8,205 nucleotides of DNA from contig MHXC01000033.1 in NCBI GenBank assembly GCA_001824325.1, positions 44,779 to 52,983 of the forward strand, in the 5' to 3' direction. The notes below the pieces were generated by a model. It ran no database searches. It saw nothing but the letters and a program-made list of their open reading frames with translations, and was not told the origin of the DNA. Below, piece by piece: positions 5,076 to 8,205 of this stretch. Positions within the stretch are counted from its first letter, which is position 1; every line of letters begins with the position of its first letter. Position numbers and translations under genes: made by a program. This DNA is from Parcubacteria group bacterium RIFCSPHIGHO2_01_FULL_47_10b. Its GTDB lineage: Bacteria > Patescibacteriota > Minisyncoccia > 2-01-FULL-47-10.

Positions 5076-6122
5076 TTGAGTCTTTTAATGCTCTATAGCA
5101 TTTCGTATCATAGCGACTCGGATTTTTTCTTTAAGCAGGTGGTTTTTTTGTTGTTGGGTGCGGGTATTCTCTTTGTGATCTCGTTGTTTCATGTCGAGAT
5201 TTTGAAGCAGCACTCCTTGATTATTGTTGCCGGGTACGTCGGCGTTCTTGTGCTGTTGGCTGCGCTTTTATTTCTGGTTCATCCCACGCGCGGTATTGTT
5301 GGCTGGTTTCAGTTGGGACCAGTGTCATTTCAGCCAGTTGAGTTAGCAAAGCTCGTACTGATACTCATGCTTGCTAAGTATTTCAGTGTTCGGCATATTG
5401 AGTTGTATCGCGCTCGACACGTACTGATATCTGGCACTTATGCACTCATCCCATTTTTACTCGTGTTACAGCAGCCCGATCTTGGCTCGGCTTTCATTTT
5501 ATTCGCTATTTGGCTGGGCATGGTGGTTGTCTCCGGTATTCAGTTTAGGCATTTGTTACTTGTCGTGTTGGGTACGCTACTGATGGCGGTATTGGCCTGG
5601 AATGTGGCGCTTGTGCCTTATCAAAAAGATCGAATCCTTACCTATATTAATCCACAGAGTGACCCGCTTGGCCAAGGGTATTCGCGCATTCAGTCGCTCA
5701 TTGCTATCGGATCTGGCTCGTGGCTGGGGAGCGGCATTGGTCGCGGATTACAAACCGAATATGGTTTTTTGCCAGTCCCACACACTGATTTCATTTTCGC
5801 CGCGCTAGTGGAATCGCTCGGTTTTCTTGGTGGGTGCATTATTTTACTGTTGTACGGCATTCTATTTTGGCGGTTATTGCGCTTCGCGCTATCGCGCGGA
5901 AGTCCCGGGTATATGCGTCCCATTAGTAATTTCGCTCGACTCACTGTCGTCGGCATCGCGATCTGGATTTTTGCCCAAGTGTTTGTTAATATCGGAATGA
6001 ATATCGGACTACTTCCAGTGACAGGGCTCACGTTGCCATTTATCAGCTATGGAGGTTCATCACTTGTATCGCTATGCATTGCAGTCGGCATATACCAGTC
6101 GTTTTTTACCCGAAGTCATTAA
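5076..6122 (+). CDS. rodA: Peptidoglycan glycosyltransferase RodA (SEDS family)
   Basis: RodA polymerises lipid II into glycan strands with a partner class B penicillin-binding protein during side-wall growth. Counting from TTG 5076, the multi-pass protein shows family hallmarks: GPVSFQPVELAKL (81-93, with Val where Ser is usual), QQPDLGSAF (132-140), DRILTYINPQSDPLGQGY (185-202), IAIGSGSWLGSG (209-220), PHTDFIFA (235-242) with the conserved extracellular Asp, and the end block LPVTGLTLPFISYGGSS (313-329). The 348 residues are slightly short because transmembrane helix 1 is cut. Homology clearly extends upstream: codons from 5028 read RKFDWVVLGSIAILVSLS, a typical RodA N-terminus. That stretch has no ATG, GTG or TTG before the stop at 4977-4979. 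The real start may be ATT 5013 or CTG 5025. RodA is favoured over FtsW by overall motif wording; the two are close paralogues. Confidence 0.93.
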   Translation: MSLLMLYSISYHSDSDFFFKQVVFLLLGAGILFVISLFHVEILKQHSLIIVAGYVGVLVLLAALLFLVHPTRGIVGWFQLGPVSFQPVELAKLVLILMLAKYFSVRHIELYRARHVLISGTYALIPFLLVLQQPDLGSAFILFAIWLGMVVVSGIQFRHLLLVVLGTLLMAVLAWNVALVPYQKDRILTYINPQSDPLGQGYSRIQSLIAIGSGSWLGSGIGRGLQTEYGFLPVPHTDFIFAALVESLGFLGGCIILLLYGILFWRLLRFALSRGSPGYMRPISNFARLTVVGIAIWIFAQVFVNIGMNIGLLPVTGLTLPFISYGGSSLVSLCIAVGIYQSFFTRSH

Positions 6123-6140
6123 TCAAACCAACCACGCTTT

Positions 6141-6431
6141 ATGCAACTTATTCTCACGAGTCTTGCCACCAATCATCAGATACGGCTTGATATTGTTGCT
6201 GATCAGCATAGCACAGCTAATAATGCTGAAAACCGCGTGGTTGCAAGCGAAACCGTTGACCGCAGTGAAGCAATCTATGAAACTCTTGACAAGCTTTTAA
6301 AAGACGCTACACTGAATAAAACTGATATTGAGCAAGTTACGCTTGCTGCTGATACTGGTGCAAGTGAAACGTCGCAACGCATTACACGTGCGGTGCAAAT
6401 GGCGTTCAATTTCGTACAGGGGGGTGTGTGA
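6141..6431 (+). CDS. Small TsaB-like protein
   Basis: A 96-residue protein starting 18 nt after rodA, with no clear Shine-Dalgarno. Its C-terminal half, RSEAIYETLDKLLKDATLNKTDIEQVTLAADTG split over residues 41-73, followed by ASETSQRITRAVQMAFNF, has the layout of the N-terminal domain of TsaB. In TsaB a helix ending in a leucine-rich turn and 'l.didgi.v..GPGSFTGLRig.a.a..la' follow the first beta hairpin. TsaB is the dimerisation partner of TsaD in making the tRNA t6A37 modification. Here the GPGSFTGLR loop is replaced by ADTGASETSQRI, and the second domain is absent (TsaB is usually about 200-230 residues). It could be a reduced TsaB, a decayed copy, or a small protein of other function. The match was made by eye and is moderate at best. 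No downstream remnant of TsaB domain 2 was seen. Confidence 0.6.
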   Translation: MQLILTSLATNHQIRLDIVADQHSTANNAENRVVASETVDRSEAIYETLDKLLKDATLNKTDIEQVTLAADTGASETSQRITRAVQMAFNFVQGGV

Positions 6432-6441
6432 TAATCAGTTG

Positions 6442-6457
6442 TAATACGCACGTATTA
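6442..6457. other. Inverted repeat TAATACG-CA-CGTATTA
   Basis: A perfect 7-bp palindrome with a 2-nt centre, 10 nt after the TsaB-like stop. It lacks a T-run. An operator or mRNA 3' hairpin is possible; no regulator is indicated. Confidence 0.45.
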
Positions 6458-6505
6458 TTACACCCACGGTTTTATATACCACATAACGCAGTGTCCACCG
6501 GAAAA

Positions 6506-6537
6506 GCCTTGAAACTCGTCAAGAGGCCAATTTTTTG
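6506..6537 (+). terminator. Rho-independent terminator before rpoB
   Basis: GCCTTGA (6506-6512) pairs with TCAAGAGGC (6519-6527) with a two-base bulge and a six-base loop, followed after three bases by TTTTTT (6531-6536). It likely ends the rodA transcript. The rest of the 6432-6600 gap shows no convincing promoter hexamer pair, although rpoB would then need one. Confidence 0.6.
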
Positions 6538-6581
6538 TCTTATTCGTTCGTAACGTCGCCGTAACCCTTTGCAACAAGGTA

Positions 6582-6589
6582 GAGGGAGG
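6582..6589 (+). promoter_or_regulatory. Shine-Dalgarno sequence of rpoB
   Basis: GAGGGAGG ends 11 nt before ATG 6601. It is the only strong ribosome-binding site seen in the window and fixes the rpoB start. A GTG at 6594 is out of frame. Confidence 0.75.
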
Positions 6590-6600
6590 CTTTGTGTCAC

Positions 6601-8205
6601 ATGCTCAAAACAAAAACGTTCCGCAACTACCCAAAGAAATCAGCGCCAGTACCCTCGCTCATCAAGGTGCAGCTTGATAGCTATGAGTGGTTTTTACGAG
6701 ATGGTTTGAAAGAATTGCTCGAAGATTTTTCGCCAGTTCGCGATTACTCGGGAAAAAAGCTCGAGCTCTCATTCATTGACTATTCTGTGGAAGCGCCAGA
6801 ACGGACTGAACGAGAAGCGCAAAAGAATAATTTGACCTTCGAAGGCGTGTTGCGTGTGAAAGTTCGGTTGACGAATAAAGAAACGGGCGAAATCAAAGAA
6901 CAAGAGGTTTACCTAGGTGAATTACCGCTTATCACCAAGCGAGGTACGTTTATTATCAACGGTGTTGAGCGCGCAGTAGTAAGCCAGCTTATTCGATCCC
7001 CCGGTGCCTATTTCTCTGCAGAAGTTAAGAAACAGGGGACTTTTTTTCGTGCGGAAATTATTCCTTCCCGAGGTGCCTGGCTTGAGTTTGAAACCCATAC
7101 CGATGGAGCAATTTATGTAAAAGTTGATCGCCGACGAAAGTTGCCGGCAACAGCGCTTGCTCGCGCAATGGGAGTGAAAACTACGGAAGAGCTCAACAAG
7201 AAATTTAAGGATGTGCCAAAAGCAGGAGCGTCATACATCGAAAACACACTCTATGTGGATGGTACAAAGACGCCGGGCGAAGCCCTTGTTGAAATTTACA
7301 AGCGCTTACGACCAGGAGAAATGGCCACCGAAGACAACGCCAAAGATTTATTCAAGGCGATGTTTTCGTTTGAGCGCTATGATATGGAGCGCGTGGGTCG
7401 TTGGAAGTTGAATCAGCGTCTCGGGCTACTGCGCAAGGAAGTGAGCGCAATTACCCGCGATGACCGCATCGTACAGCTGGACGATGTCATCGCCACTATA
7501 AAAGAAATAATCCGTTTGAATATTGATCCCGCAGGCCGCTCCGATGATATCGACCATTTGGGCAATCGTCGCGTACGTCCCGTCGGAATTTTACTCCAAG
7601 ACCGACTACGCGTATCGTTGAATCGTATGGAGCGCATTATCAAGGACCGTATGTCGACGCTTGACATTGCGACACTGGCTCCAGGACAACTTATCCACGC
7701 AAATCCTTTTATTTCCGCAATTCAGGAATTTTTCGGTTCCAGCCGCTTATCGCAGTTTATGGATCAGATTAACCCCTTGGCAGAGCTTGAACACAAGCGA
7801 CGCCTATCCGCCAAGGGTCCCGGAGGGTTGTCACAAGAGCGCGCGGGTTTCGAAGTGCGCGACGTGCACACGAGCCATTACGGCCGCTTATGCCCCATTC
7901 AGACTCCAGAAGGTCCGAACATCGGTCTTGTCGTCCACCTCGCTATTTTTTCCCGTATTAACGAGAACGGCTTTCTCGAAACACCCTATTTCAAAGTGAA
8001 GAACGGCAAAGTCACTGATGAGATCGTGTATCTCAACGCATTTGACGAGCAAATCGCAAAAATTGCTCATGGTGGGCTCACGTTAAATGACGATGGTTCG
8101 TTTGAAAATGAAGAAGTTGAGGGTCGTTTTCATGGTACTGCAACGACGTTTCCTGCAAAAGAAGTCGAGTATCGAGATATTGCCCCACAGCAAACAATTT
8201 CAGTT
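6601..8205 (+). CDS. rpoB: DNA-directed RNA polymerase subunit beta, N-terminal part
   Basis: The beta subunit forms one pincer of RNA polymerase and part of the active site. The frame is open for 535 codons and runs off the window, so the gene is 3'-partial. Clear landmarks are the N-terminus PSLIKVQLDSYEWFL (18-32), GTFIINGVERAVVSQLIRSPG (split at 115-135), DHLGNRRVRPVG (318-329), the rifampicin-binding cluster from FFGSSRLSQFMDQINPLAEL (377-396) to HKRRLSAKGPGG (398-409), and FEVRDVHTSHYGRLCPIQTP (417-436). Relative to E. coli about 128 residues are missing before the rifampicin cluster, consistent with lack of the beta lineage-specific insertion near E. coli 225-345. In the cluster, Lys405 replaces E. 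coli Leu533 and Arg382 replaces Gln510; Asp516, His526, Arg529 and Ser531 equivalents are kept. It is not preceded by rplJ/rplL. Confidence 0.98.
   Translation, partial: MLKTKTFRNYPKKSAPVPSLIKVQLDSYEWFLRDGLKELLEDFSPVRDYSGKKLELSFIDYSVEAPERTEREAQKNNLTFEGVLRVKVRLTNKETGEIKEQEVYLGELPLITKRGTFIINGVERAVVSQLIRSPGAYFSAEVKKQGTFFRAEIIPSRGAWLEFETHTDGAIYVKVDRRRKLPATALARAMGVKTTEELNKKFKDVPKAGASYIENTLYVDGTKTPGEALVEIYKRLRPGEMATEDNAKDLFKAMFSFERYDMERVGRWKLNQRLGLLRKEVSAITRDDRIVQLDDVIATIKEIIRLNIDPAGRSDDIDHLGNRRVRPVGILLQDRLRVSLNRMERIIKDRMSTLDIATLAPGQLIHANPFISAIQEFFGSSRLSQFMDQINPLAELEHKRRLSAKGPGGLSQERAGFEVRDVHTSHYGRLCPIQTPEGPNIGLVVHLAIFSRINENGFLETPYFKVKNGKVTDEIVYLNAFDEQIAKIAHGGLTLNDDGSFENEEVEGRFHGTATTFPAKEVEYRDIAPQQTISV

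Noticed and set aside
5690..6300. Open frames on both strands inside and after rodA
   Set aside because: They overlap conserved RodA blocks or the TsaB-like gene in other frames and show no family signature.
202..6431. UGA recoding as in Gracilibacteria/SR1
   Set aside because: TGA ends the intron 1 endonuclease and the TsaB-like gene at sensible places, and no in-frame TGA was seen in the conserved genes read here.
7211..8070. Four open frames inside rpoB
   Set aside because: They are shadows of the strongly conserved rpoB frame.
1..8205. CRISPR arrays, insertion sequences or prophage genes
   Set aside because: No regularly spaced repeats, transposase motifs or terminal inverted repeats were seen; the only mobile elements are the introns.

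Overview
The window looks like a chromosomal segment of a bacterium of the Candidate Phyla Radiation (Patescibacteria, possibly Parcubacteria-like). This is an inference. It rests on the intron-ridden 23S rRNA with LAGLIDADG genes, a small surface protein with the DCGG cysteine motif common in those genomes, a compact RodA, and an rpoB that does not follow rplJ/rplL. TGA is used as a stop, so the code appears standard.

Positions 1 to about 3803 are the 3' end of a 23S rRNA gene, E. coli numbering about 2385 to the end. It is cut by five group I introns after positions equivalent to 2449, 2546, 2575, 2584 and 2656. About 500 nt of rRNA is spread over six exon pieces of 65, 97, 29, 9, 71 and about 232 nt, separated by 3300 nt of intron. 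Joining the exons at the proposed sites restores a normal bacterial 23S sequence, including the A-loop, the U2585/A2602 region and the sarcin-ricin loop. All five introns begin after a U that forms a U·G pair with an internal guide sequence, end in G, and share P3, P4, P7 and P8 pairings whose sequences covary between copies. Introns 1, 2 and 4 each carry a two-motif LAGLIDADG homing endonuclease gene in the P6 loop. Introns 3 and 5 have only a short hairpin there.

After a short spacer with strong hairpins comes the 5S rRNA (about 3929-4050). It is enclosed by a long helix that ends in a T-run and probably serves both processing and termination. A TATAAT box follows directly, placed so that the next mRNA would start at or next to its ATG.

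Positions 4092-6431 hold three same-strand genes: a membrane-anchored protein with an extracellular cysteine motif, the peptidoglycan glycosyltransferase RodA (its true start lies upstream of the first conventional start codon), and a 96-residue protein resembling the N-terminal part of TsaB. A terminator-like hairpin follows. Then rpoB begins with a good Shine-Dalgarno sequence and runs off the window after 535 codons.

The most notable system is the group of five related introns packed into the peptidyl transferase and GTPase-activating regions. It includes a 9-nt exon, an insertion inside the sarcin-ricin loop, and endonuclease genes whose start codons lie in the conserved intron core.
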